Position numbers and translations under genes: made by a program. 57,527 nt of DNA from a virus. Where the stretch lies: positions 1 through 57,527 of IMG/VR virus record IMGVR_UViG_3300025929_000019; one strand, given 5' to 3'. Below, one piece after another: positions 13,649 to 21,005 of the stretch (position 1 is its first letter; each line of letters opens with the position of its first letter). The notes beneath the pieces are model-generated. The model was not told where the DNA came from. It did no database searches and saw nothing but the letters and a program-made list of their open reading frames with translations.

Positions 13649-14029
13649 ATGCAATCCAACTTCGATTTCACGCCGGGCCTGACAGCGCAATTCAAGTCGC
13701 TGCGGCAGGTGCTTTGCGCATCGGTCTACGGGTCGCGCGCGAGCCTCAATGGCGTGGCATCGGACCTCGATGTCTCGCCTTCGGAGTTGTCGCGCATGCT
13801 GAACCGCGGCATCGCCGACGAGCGCAAGCTGGACGCCGACGACATCGAAAAGATCATCGTGTCCACGGGCGACCTGCGCGCGGTGCAATGGATGATCGAG
13901 AAGTTCCTGCAAAACCCGGATCAGGTGCGCGCTGCGGCTGCGGTGCAGCTCGCGCAGATTCTGCCGGTGATCGTAGAGCTCGCGAAGCAGGCGGGCGTCA
14001 CGCCAATTTCCCACACGAAACGCCGATAG
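13649..14029 (+). CDS. CII-like HTH regulator
   Basis: 126 residues. The N-terminal two thirds carry a helix-turn-helix (GVASDLDVSPSELSRMLNR, about 32-50) in a family common in prophages of Burkholderiales, where it takes the place of cII. The C-terminal part is helical and would multimerise. Lies after the divergent intergenic repeat and ahead of the replication genes. Function inferred from fold and position. Confidence 0.65.
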   Translation: MQSNFDFTPGLTAQFKSLRQVLCASVYGSRASLNGVASDLDVSPSELSRMLNRGIADERKLDADDIEKIIVSTGDLRAVQWMIEKFLQNPDQVRAAAAVQLAQILPVIVELAKQAGVTPISHTKRR

Positions 14030-14039
14030 GAGCCGCCCC

Positions 14040-14393
14040 ATGCGCGACGCTCTGCGATATCCGTTTGTGCCGAAGCCGGCAATTTCTTCCAAACAACCGT
14101 CGGTAACGGGCAAGAATTCCCGGCTGCTTTTTCCTGAAAAAACGCCCGTTCGACACGACGGCGCGCCGACACGGGCCGAACTCGAATCCGCGGAGCCCGG
14201 TGGCCTGCCGCTGCTGATCCTGTTCTACGCGGCCATCTGGCTCGCGACGTGGGCCATCGCACACGTGCAGCCGGGGCTCGCCCTCGGTGTCGGCGCGGCG
14301 TTCGTCATCGTGCCGGGAATCTACCTTCTGGCGCGCGTTCGCATTGAGCGGGTCGCGCTTCTCTTGCATCCGGGTCGCCGGTATCGGGGTTAG
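14040..14393 (+). CDS. Two-span membrane protein, unknown function
   Basis: 117 residues. A basic soluble N-terminus is followed by two hydrophobic helices at about 57-75 (LLILFYAAIWLATWAIA) and 80-98 (ALGVGAAFVIVPGIYLLA). AGGAG lies 10 bases before the ATG. Unknown role in the early region. Confidence 0.65.
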   Translation: MRDALRYPFVPKPAISSKQPSVTGKNSRLLFPEKTPVRHDGAPTRAELESAEPGGLPLLILFYAAIWLATWAIAHVQPGLALGVGAAFVIVPGIYLLARVRIERVALLLHPGRRYRG

Positions 14394-14397
14394 CTGC

Positions 14398-14673
14398 GTG
14401 GCCGTCCCTGATTCTGGCGGTCCGGATGCGTCGCTTCTTCGGCGTCGTCTCGCGCATGACCGCGAACGGCGCAGCGTTTCGGAGCTCGGCAACGATATGC
14501 GTGCGTGCGGCTCTGAGGCGATTCTGCTGCTCGTGCAGCTCGTGCACGGCGGGGCGCATGCGCTGCCGCCGTGGGCCCGCGAGCCCGCCGGTCGTATCGT
14601 CGCGCGCTATCACGCGGCGACGCATCGGTTAGATCTCAAGTTCGACGCCGATACGAAGGACCATCGCCGATGA
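14398..14673 (+). CDS. Small early protein, unknown function
   Basis: 91 residues from the GTG at 14398 (chosen as the first start after the preceding stop). Helical, with EAILLLVQLVHGGAHALPPW. Its stop overlaps the next start (ATGA). Confidence 0.5.
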   Translation: MAVPDSGGPDASLLRRRLAHDRERRSVSELGNDMRACGSEAILLLVQLVHGGAHALPPWAREPAGRIVARYHAATHRLDLKFDADTKDHRR

Positions 14674-15131
14674 AGACGAAGATGCTGCGTTTCGCGAGCG
14701 AGGCCGACATGCATCGGGATCGGCAAGCGCGACGCGAGGCGTTCAATGGCGGATCGCGAGGGCGAGCCGTCGTTCCAGAGCGCGACGTTCTGGCCGCGGG
14801 GCTCGAGTTGATGCATAAGCATCCCGGCGTGCGCTTCGCGTTTCGCATGAATAGCGGCTCGGGATTTCTTTTGTACGCCGACAAGTTCAAACAGCTTGTC
14901 GCCGATGGCCACCTGAAGGCGAGCGATGCGCGCTTCATGCGCTTCGGTTTCCCCGGGTGTCCCGACGTCATCGCCATGCTCGCCGGCGGTAGGCTCTGTT
15001 TCGCCGAAGCGAAATCGAGCGTAGGTCCTATCCGTGATGACCAGCAAGCGGTGCTTGAGGCCACGAACGCAGGGGGCGGACTCGGCTTCGTGTTTCGCAG
15101 CGTCGAGGACGTGGTGAAGGCGCTCGCATGA
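14670..15131 (+). CDS. VRR-NUC-type nuclease
   Basis: 153 residues with the PD-(D/E)XK core of the VRR-NUC family: FRMNSGSG early, then GFPGCPDVIAML (catalytic Asp) and LCFAEAKSSVGP (Glu-Xaa-Lys), followed by QQAVLEATNAGGG. Such phage nucleases cut branched or damaged DNA during replication or packaging. ATGA-coupled to the neighbours. Confidence 0.82.
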   Translation: MKTKMLRFASEADMHRDRQARREAFNGGSRGRAVVPERDVLAAGLELMHKHPGVRFAFRMNSGSGFLLYADKFKQLVADGHLKASDARFMRFGFPGCPDVIAMLAGGRLCFAEAKSSVGPIRDDQQAVLEATNAGGGLGFVFRSVEDVVKALA

Positions 15132-15331
15132 TGCGTGATAAGGCCACACCGCTCGAGCGGCGCAAGCGCGCGATCGCGACGTTCATGGTGCGCGTCGGCC
15201 AGGTCGGGCGCACGGCGCGACGCAAGCGCTGCGAGCACACGCTGCCGCTGATTCCGCTGGTGCTGATCCTCGACGCCGATGGAACGCTGCGCGGGGATGC
15301 GCGCGAGCTCGTCGAAAGGATTGCGGCATGA
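15128..15331 (+). CDS. Small early protein, unknown function
   Basis: 67 residues from tandem ATGs at 15128 and 15131. Basic N-terminal half, hydrophobic stretch LPLIPLVLILDADGTL in the middle, short helical end. Coupled between two nuclease genes. Confidence 0.55.
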   Translation: MMRDKATPLERRKRAIATFMVRVGQVGRTARRKRCEHTLPLIPLVLILDADGTLRGDARELVERIAA

Positions 15332-15789
15332 CCGATCTCGCCGTCCCCGTGCGCACCTACGCGGAAAAGCTCGCGGATCCGCGCTGGCAGAAGGTGCGCC
15401 TCGAGGTCTTCGATCGCGACGATTGGCGTTGCCGCTGCTGCGGCAATCACGAATCGGAGCTCCACGCGCACCATTCGTTCTATCGCCAAGGCTGCGATCC
15501 GTGGGATTACCCGGTCGACTCGATCATCACGTATTGCCACGGCTGCCATGAGGCCGAGCATGGGCGCAGTTTCGCAGGCGACGCGGGCGTGCTGCAGCTC
15601 CTACGCAAAGCCGGCTTCGCTAGGGTCGAGGATCGCGTCTGCATCGCTTCGGCCTTCGTGCGCGAGGTCGGCGCGCTGTCGATCGACGACCTCGCCGAGA
15701 TCGAGATTGTCGTCCGAGTGCTCGTCGGTCATCCGGACATTCGTCAGGCGATCCTGAAGGAATGCCTCGCCAGGGAGAATGCGGGTTGA
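15328..15789 (+). CDS. HNH-type nuclease / zinc protein
   Basis: 153 residues. Residues 30-75 hold a zinc-bound HNH-like core: WRCRCCGNH, then LHAHHSFYRQG and ITYCHGCHEAEH, giving two Cys pairs and the catalytic His pair. The C-terminal 70 residues are helical. Probably nicks or cleaves DNA in replication or recombination. Coupled to the primase gene through a TTGA overlap. Confidence 0.72.
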   Translation: MTDLAVPVRTYAEKLADPRWQKVRLEVFDRDDWRCRCCGNHESELHAHHSFYRQGCDPWDYPVDSIITYCHGCHEAEHGRSFAGDAGVLQLLRKAGFARVEDRVCIASAFVREVGALSIDDLAEIEIVVRVLVGHPDIRQAILKECLARENAG

Positions 15790-17606
15790 TCACCGCCGGC
15801 GAAATCTCCGAGCGGCTAGCACGCCAAGCTGAAAGCGTTGCGCAGAAGCTCCTACCGGGCGGCAAGCGCGAGGGCCGTGAGTACGTCTCCGGTTCCACCG
15901 GTGGAGACGCGGGGAAATCGCTCAAGGTGTGCCTTTCCGGCGACAAGGCCGGCATCTGGTCCGACTTCGCCACCGGCGAAGGCGGCGATCTTCTCGATCT
16001 TTGGGCCGCGACACGCAGCATCAGCGTCGCCGACGCGCTGCGCGAGTCGCGCGACTATCTCGGGATCGCACCGCCGGCGTTCGCCGGATCGAAGCCGCGG
16101 GAATACCGCAAGCCAGACCGGCCACCGGTCACGCGCCCGAAACTGCGGGTGCTCGAGTACCTGCGCGGGCGAGGCTTGACCGACGAGACGATTGCGGCGT
16201 TCCGAGTAGCGGCGTCGCCCGACGACGATGAGATCGTGTTTCCATTCCTGCGCGGCGGCGAGCTCGTGAATGTGAAGTACCTGAAGCTCGAGCGTCCGAA
16301 CGGCAAAAAGGTCGTGCGCCAGGAGAAGGACGCCGAGCCGTGCCTCTTCGGCTGGCAGGCGATTCCCGACCGCGCGCGCAGCATCGTGCTCACCGAAGGC
16401 GAGATCGACGCCATGACGTGGCATCAGATGGGCTTTCCGGCCTTATCGGCATGGTCGGGCGCCGGCAATCTGCAATGGGTCGAAAACGAGTGGGACCGCC
16501 TCGCGCGCTTCGATCGCATCTACGTCGCGTTCGACGCCGACGAAGCTGGTGAAGCCGGCGCGAACGCCGTCGTGGCGCGCATCGGCCGCGCGCGCTGCCG
16601 CCTGGTCACCACACCGTACAAGGACGCCAACGAGTGCCTGCAGAACGGGCTCGATCGCGCCTGCTTTCGCGACATGATCGACGCCGCGCGCTCGCTGGAT
16701 CCGAAGGAATTACGCTCGGCGTCGACCTATCGCGAGGCGGTGCTCGCCCGGTTCTTCCCGCCGGAAGGCGAGCAGCGCCGACTCGACACGCCGTTCGAAA
16801 AACTGACGGCCCGCGGCGTCGGCTTCCTGCCCGGCGAGCTCGTGCTCGTGAACGGAATCAACGGACATGGGAAAACTTCGTTCGTGTCGCAGGTCGCGCT
16901 CTCGTTGCTCTGGCAGGGCGCGAAGTGTTGCATCGCGTCAATGGAGGTCAAGCCGGACATGCTGCTGCAGCGGATGACGATCCAGGCGTGCGCACTGCCC
17001 GAACCGTCGCGGCCATTCATCGAGCACGTGCAGGACTACTGGGACGGTCGACTGTGGATGTTCGACGTCGTCGGCACCGCCAAAGCCGAGTACCTGCTCG
17101 ACGTATTCCGCTACGCGCGCGCCTGCTACGGCGTCACGTGCTTCGTGGTCGATTCCTTCGCCAAGTGCGGGATCGACGACGACGATTACACCTCACAGAA
17201 GCGCTTCGTCGAAGCACTGTGCGACTTCAAGAACGAAACCGACTCGACCGTGTTCCTCGTGACGCACTCGCGCAAGCTGGAAAGCGAGACGCGCACCGTC
17301 GACAAGATGGACATCAAGGGCAGCGGCGCCTTTGCCGACCTTGCCGATACAGTCACCACGCTCTGGCGCAACAAGTCGAAGGAAGCGCGGCGCTCCGACG
17401 ACGATGAGGATCCCACCAGCCCCGTCGAGGACAAGCCGGACGCCGTCTGGTACTGGCAGAAGAACCGCAATGGCGACTTCGAAAAACCGGTGGCGCTGTG
17501 GTTTCACGCGCCGACGCGCCAGTTCCTCGGCAATTCGGAAGCCAACCCGCGCGCGTTCGTCGGCTTCGTGCGCGACGCGTCACCCCAGCTCGGGATCGCA
17601 ATATGA
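15786..17606 (+). CDS. TOPRIM primase / DnaB-type helicase
   Basis: 606 residues from the TTG at 15786, which has AGGGAG 8 bases upstream and overlaps the previous stop; an ATG at 15762 is a poorer choice. The N-terminal ~190 residues are primase-like, then TOPRIM (LTEGEIDAM near 203, FDADEAG). A RecA-like DnaB helicase domain follows, with Walker A GINGHGKTS near 357, the VVDSF Walker B near 451, and THSRK. This T7 gp4-like fusion would unwind and prime phage DNA. It is the main replication protein. Confidence 0.9.
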   Translation: MITAGEISERLARQAESVAQKLLPGGKREGREYVSGSTGGDAGKSLKVCLSGDKAGIWSDFATGEGGDLLDLWAATRSISVADALRESRDYLGIAPPAFAGSKPREYRKPDRPPVTRPKLRVLEYLRGRGLTDETIAAFRVAASPDDDEIVFPFLRGGELVNVKYLKLERPNGKKVVRQEKDAEPCLFGWQAIPDRARSIVLTEGEIDAMTWHQMGFPALSAWSGAGNLQWVENEWDRLARFDRIYVAFDADEAGEAGANAVVARIGRARCRLVTTPYKDANECLQNGLDRACFRDMIDAARSLDPKELRSASTYREAVLARFFPPEGEQRRLDTPFEKLTARGVGFLPGELVLVNGINGHGKTSFVSQVALSLLWQGAKCCIASMEVKPDMLLQRMTIQACALPEPSRPFIEHVQDYWDGRLWMFDVVGTAKAEYLLDVFRYARACYGVTCFVVDSFAKCGIDDDDYTSQKRFVEALCDFKNETDSTVFLVTHSRKLESETRTVDKMDIKGSGAFADLADTVTTLWRNKSKEARRSDDDEDPTSPVEDKPDAVWYWQKNRNGDFEKPVALWFHAPTRQFLGNSEANPRAFVGFVRDASPQLGIAI

Positions 17607-17827
17607 ACGAGCGCGAGCGCAACCGGCGGGAGTTTCCGGAAGCGGCAGCGTTCGTTGATCGAATGCGAAGCGTGTTCGGTCCGTCGGTCCGGCTACGGTG
17701 GTGGGTGGAGAACGGGAAGAGCATCGGCGCCGTGCCGGAAGAAATGGTCAGGCATTTTCAACAACAGCAGCACGAGGGAACGGTAGGCGGCTCATGCCAG
17801 ATCGCATCATCCGGGACGAGCTCCTGA
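17603..17827 (+). CDS. Small early protein, unknown function
   Basis: 74 residues, ATGA-coupled to the primase. A helical N-terminus (ERERNRREFPEAAAFVDRMR) precedes a WWVENGKS turn. The 3' end overlaps the initiator gene by 34 bases. Confidence 0.55.
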   Translation: MNERERNRREFPEAAAFVDRMRSVFGPSVRLRWWVENGKSIGAVPEEMVRHFQQQQHEGTVGGSCQIASSGTSS

Positions 17828-18615
17828 CCAGCGAACGATGGACGAAACTCGAGGACAACGCACACCGGGTAGCGTACGTGACGCTGCTACTCGTCGCGGA
17901 TGCCTTCGGCAATTGCGAAGGCGGCCAGTATCGCCTCGAGCGACTTTGGCGTGACTACCGGATCGAAAGCGATGGCGTGGATGAAACCGTTGCCGCCCTC
18001 ATGGGCCAGGACCTCGTCCGGCTCTACGAGTGCGACGGCAAACGCTACATCCACATCCCACGCTTCCGGCAGACCACTCGCTACAACAAGCGACTGCATC
18101 CACTGTCTCCATGGACCACTGAAGCGCAAAAACAATCACTTGCGAAAAATTCGCATGGTGAGCTACAGGTGGGCACCATGATTGCACATGTGCGCACGTG
18201 CCGAAGTGGTGTAGGTGTAGGTGTAGGTGTTGGTGAAGATGTTGGGGTAGGAGTAGGTGTTGGGGTTGGAGTAGGTGACACCCTCTTGCGCACGCCTGCA
18301 GCGCGCGCGGCAGGTGACCGGCGAGTTCGCAAGGCCAATGGCCACGATGCGGACCGCGACCCGGGATTTCTCGCCTTCTGGACCGCCTACCCGAGGAAAG
18401 ACAGCAAAGCCGAAGCAGCAAAGATCTGGGCCAAACTCAAGCCGTCGAGCGAGCTCGTCGAGCGGATGATCTCCGCCGTGACACGAGCCGCGACCTCGCC
18501 GGCATGGCTTCGCGACGGAGGGCAGTACATCCCGTACGCGTCGAAATGGCTCAACGGCAGGCGGTGGGAGGATGTCGGCTCATCCAACGAACCCGTCCTG
18601 GACGATCTGGTGTGA
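17794..18615 (+). CDS. O-like replication initiator
   Basis: 273 residues. The N-terminal domain (1-110) has a winged-helix look (YVTLLLVADAFGN, YRIESDGVDETVAALM). A linker of alternating Gly-Val follows at about 138-165. The C-terminal domain (185-260) contains FWTAYPRKDSKAEAAKIWAK, typical of O-like/DnaT-like helicase-loading proteins. Location next to the helicase supports an origin-binding and helicase-recruiting role. The DNA encoding the linker is a 6-nt repeat that may be the origin. Confidence 0.75.
   Translation: MPDRIIRDELLTSERWTKLEDNAHRVAYVTLLLVADAFGNCEGGQYRLERLWRDYRIESDGVDETVAALMGQDLVRLYECDGKRYIHIPRFRQTTRYNKRLHPLSPWTTEAQKQSLAKNSHGELQVGTMIAHVRTCRSGVGVGVGVGEDVGVGVGVGVGVGDTLLRTPAARAAGDRRVRKANGHDADRDPGFLAFWTAYPRKDSKAEAAKIWAKLKPSSELVERMISAVTRAATSPAWLRDGGQYIPYASKWLNGRRWEDVGSSNEPVLDDLV
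18208..18281 (+). repeat. GGTGTA-type hexanucleotide repeat within the initiator gene
   Basis: A 6-base period (GTGTAG, GTGTTG, GGGTAG, GAGTAG variants) runs for about 70 bases and encodes alternating Gly-Val. One GAAGAT unit breaks it. In lambda the origin iterons also lie in the middle of gene O, so this may be the replication origin. Whole-unit gain or loss would keep the reading frame. Confidence 0.7.
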
Positions 18616-18902
18616 CTGCCGCAACCATCTCACTCCCCACCACGCGCTGCGCAAAGCTCCTGCGCAAGTGGGCGCGTGACGTCGCGATCGAGGTCCGCGA
18701 TGCCATCCGCGAACGCAATGCCGGCTACGGCTCGCACGTGCTATGGGTCAACGGCGACGAGGTGCATTACGAGCCATCCGGTTCCGATGCGCCGGTCGGT
18801 TGGAAGCTGGTCGGCGTCTACGACGTCGCGGCGAGCATCAGCGACATTGCCGACGACATCGAACTCGTCGCTTCTCGGGAGCCGATGCATGCAAGCGCCT
18901 AG
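18612..18902 (+). CDS. Small early protein, unknown function
   Basis: 96 residues from a GTG overlapping the initiator stop (GTGA). N-terminal helices (KLLRKWARDVAIEVRDAIRE), then a beta part (HVLWVNGDEVHYEPSG). No known family. Confidence 0.6.
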   Translation: MTAATISLPTTRCAKLLRKWARDVAIEVRDAIRERNAGYGSHVLWVNGDEVHYEPSGSDAPVGWKLVGVYDVAASISDIADDIELVASREPMHASA

Positions 18903-19134
18903 CGGCAACCTCGAGCAGCGCGCGTTTGACTTCCTTGCCGCGCGCGCCGGCGTCGATCTGCGCGAGGCGTGCAGCGTGCTGCCGCAGCGCTGCGAATCGG
19001 TCCGCCAGGCGTTCTACCGGCTGCGCGAACAAGGTCTCGCGGATTGCGTGAAGGCTGGCGGCGTGCGCCTGTTCTTTGTTGTGCGCAATGCGGCGCGACC
19101 GCTGGACGATCGAGGCGCATGGCGGAAAAAGTAA
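18889..19134 (+). CDS. Small winged-helix-like protein
   Basis: 81 residues. The pattern NLEQRAFDFLAARAG, then ESVRQAFYRLREQGLAD and VKAGGVRLFFV resembles a winged helix-turn-helix. It immediately precedes the putative late antiterminator and may be regulatory. Overlaps both neighbours. Confidence 0.55.
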   Translation: MQAPSGNLEQRAFDFLAARAGVDLREACSVLPQRCESVRQAFYRLREQGLADCVKAGGVRLFFVVRNAARPLDDRGAWRKK

Positions 19135-19607
19135 GCGCGACGCTATGGGCGAAGTGGGACGCGAAACTCTACAACTGGGCGCTGTGCTACAGCGGGCTGG
19201 ATCGCCAGGCACCGATAAGTGAAGCGTACGATGCGCTTGAACTTGGCAAGCGGACCGGTGAAGTGCGCGACGACAAGGCGCGTGCCGCTGTGTGGGAGAC
19301 GCCGGAGCCGCCGGGCATAACAGGTGACGCCATGGATGTGCAGGCCTTGGTCATTCGGCTGCCCGGGTCGCTCTATTCCGCCGTGCGAGCGTACTGGTGC
19401 CTCGCGCTTCCCGTAGATGAAAAGGCCAGAGCAATCAATGCTCACGTCTCAACGCTGTACCGGCGCGTCGACGAAGCGATCATTGAACTAGAGCGCATGG
19501 ACGGCGCACTGCGCAGGGGCGAGCGGCCAAATCCGATCACCGGGAAACCAGGGTCGGCAGCCGTCGTTCGCAGGTCAACGTTCGTGCCTGACAATCCGGA
19601 CGGTTGA
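19119..19607 (+). CDS. Probable late-gene antiterminator (Q-like / RinA-like)
   Basis: 162 residues. Position at the end of the early block and just before the first late gene and a hairpin with a T-run is the Q position. The C-terminal half (YWCLALPVDEKARAIN, then STLYRRVDEAIIELER) resembles the regulator families that end with a helix containing a YRRVD-type element. The family assignment is inference. Confidence 0.6.
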   Translation: MAEKVSATLWAKWDAKLYNWALCYSGLDRQAPISEAYDALELGKRTGEVRDDKARAAVWETPEPPGITGDAMDVQALVIRLPGSLYSAVRAYWCLALPVDEKARAINAHVSTLYRRVDEAIIELERMDGALRRGERPNPITGKPGSAAVVRRSTFVPDNPDG

Positions 19608-19685
19608 AGAAAAAACAACTATCGCGCGAAGAATCCATGTAGATTTCGCTACGCTCGCGCCGAGCTTTCGCTCAACGCAGCGCAT

Positions 19686-19717
19686 GAAGCCCACGATGTC
19701 AGTGGGCTTCGCCTTTT
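19686..19717 (+). terminator. Hairpin with T-run after the antiterminator gene
   Basis: GAAGCCCAC, a 7-base loop, GTGGGCTTC, then GCCTTTT. A 9-bp stem. Between the Q-like gene and the first late gene this is where lambda has the late promoter and its leader terminator, so the antiterminator may act here. Confidence 0.65.
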
Positions 19718-19731
19718 AGGGGAGTGCCGAA

Positions 19732-20331
19732 ATAGCGTCCGGAGTCGGGGTAAGACTCACGACCAACGTCGATCAGGTCTTTCGCGACATGGACGCGTTC
19801 GTCTCAGATGTCGTATCCATCGCAGCGCCGCGCGCGATCAACAAGCTGCGCGACCAGGCCAAGACTGCTGGCTTTCGCAAGGTCAGTGAGCTCTATGGCA
19901 TCGGTCCTCGCACCATGGATCAATACGCTCGCGTGACCTACGCCAGCGCAGTCGACCTTAAAGCGCAGATCAACGTCAAGGGCAAGGGCTTTCCGCTCGC
20001 AGCCTTCCAACCGCGCCAGACGGCTGACGGCGTCTCGGTCGTGATCAAGGGCGTGCGCCAGATCATCGCGCACACGTTCCTGGCCAAGATGCCGAATGGT
20101 CACGTGGGCGTGTTCGCGCGTGGCACGTACGGCAAGAGTTTCATCTTCGGTCGAGGCAAGCACAAGAAGCGTCCCGATGGCGGCTGGACGGAGCTGCCCA
20201 TCAACGAGCTCTATTCGTTCGCGCCGCCTGACGCATTCGGCAATCCTGAAGTGGTAGATGCGATGCAGTCACGCGTAGACGAGCAGGCGCCCATCGTGCT
20301 GAAGCAAGAGATTCGGTTCGCCGCGCGATGA
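19732..20331 (+). CDS. Minor tail protein Z-like
   Basis: About 199 residues if begun at the ATA at 19732, 180 from the first ATG at 19789. The sequence VRLTTNVDQVFRDMDAF upstream of that ATG is typical of the N-terminus of this family, and AGGGGAG lies 7 bases before the ATA, so ATA (or a misread ATG) seems to be the real start. The middle has FLAKMPNGHVGVFARG and FGRGKHKKR. In lambda the equivalent protein completes the tail and connector; here the gene sits ahead of the terminase. Confidence 0.7.
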   Translation: MASGVGVRLTTNVDQVFRDMDAFVSDVVSIAAPRAINKLRDQAKTAGFRKVSELYGIGPRTMDQYARVTYASAVDLKAQINVKGKGFPLAAFQPRQTADGVSVVIKGVRQIIAHTFLAKMPNGHVGVFARGTYGKSFIFGRGKHKKRPDGGWTELPINELYSFAPPDAFGNPEVVDAMQSRVDEQAPIVLKQEIRFAAR

Positions 20332-20456
20332 GCCAAGGTATTTGAATTGAAAGCGAACGGGTCCTTCTCGCGCATTGGCAGACAGCGGGCGGCAAGCACG
20401 CGAGATTTGAACAGGTCAGAAAAAGTAAAGTCGCTTAACGCTTAACCGTGGCCACC

Positions 20457-21005
20457 ATGACCCGCTCCGAGTACGCGAAGCATCGCGACGTGAGCCGGGC
20501 CGCGGTCACGCAGTGGGCGGCAGCCGGTCGCATCGTGACCGACGCAAGCGGCAACGTCGTCGTCGACGAATCGGACAAGCGTCTGGCCGAGACCATGAAT
20601 ACGCGCGGCGGCAAGCGCCCACGTACCGACCTCGGCCAAGCGGCGCAGAGCGATCCCGTCGACACCCCGACGCAAGGCACGCTCGTCTTGCCGCCGGGCA
20701 GCTCGCTGACGCAGGCGCGCACCGCGCAGGCGCAGAGCAGGGCGCGGCTGGACGAGCTCGACTACCTCGAGCGTGTCGGGGCGCTGGTGGAACGCGCGCG
20801 CTACGACCAAGCCATACTCGATGCGCTGGCCCCGATCCTGTCGCGGCTCGATTCAATCGCCTCGCGCGCGGCGCCTAAGCTGCTGGGCCTGACCGACGTG
20901 CGGCGGATCATCGACGTCGTCGACGACGAGGTCATCGCGCTGCGGCAGGAAATCTTCGACACGCTGCGCGCCATGGCCGCGGCCGGCGGGGCGACGAAGC
21001 AGTGA
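20457..21005 (+). CDS. Terminase small subunit
   Basis: 182 residues from the ATG at 20457; a GTG 9 bases upstream is an alternative and neither has a clear Shine-Dalgarno. The N-terminal HTH (RSEYAKHRDVSRAAVTQWAA, 3-30) is Nu1-like. A linker and C-terminal helices (LARLDSIASRAAPKLLGL region) follow. It recognises the packaging site and delivers it to the large subunit. A 125-base gap before it holds no gene. Confidence 0.85.
   Translation: MTRSEYAKHRDVSRAAVTQWAAAGRIVTDASGNVVVDESDKRLAETMNTRGGKRPRTDLGQAAQSDPVDTPTQGTLVLPPGSSLTQARTAQAQSRARLDELDYLERVGALVERARYDQAILDALAPILSRLDSIASRAAPKLLGLTDVRRIIDVVDDEVIALRQEIFDTLRAMAAAGGATKQ

Noticed and set aside
18208-18281. Phase-variable microsatellite
   Set aside because: Units are six bases, so changes in number keep the frame. 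It cannot switch the gene off and is more likely an origin or linker element.
20332-20456. Promoter or cos-type structure before the terminase
   Set aside because: This region may include the packaging site, but I see no clear inverted repeats or iterons that would let me mark it.
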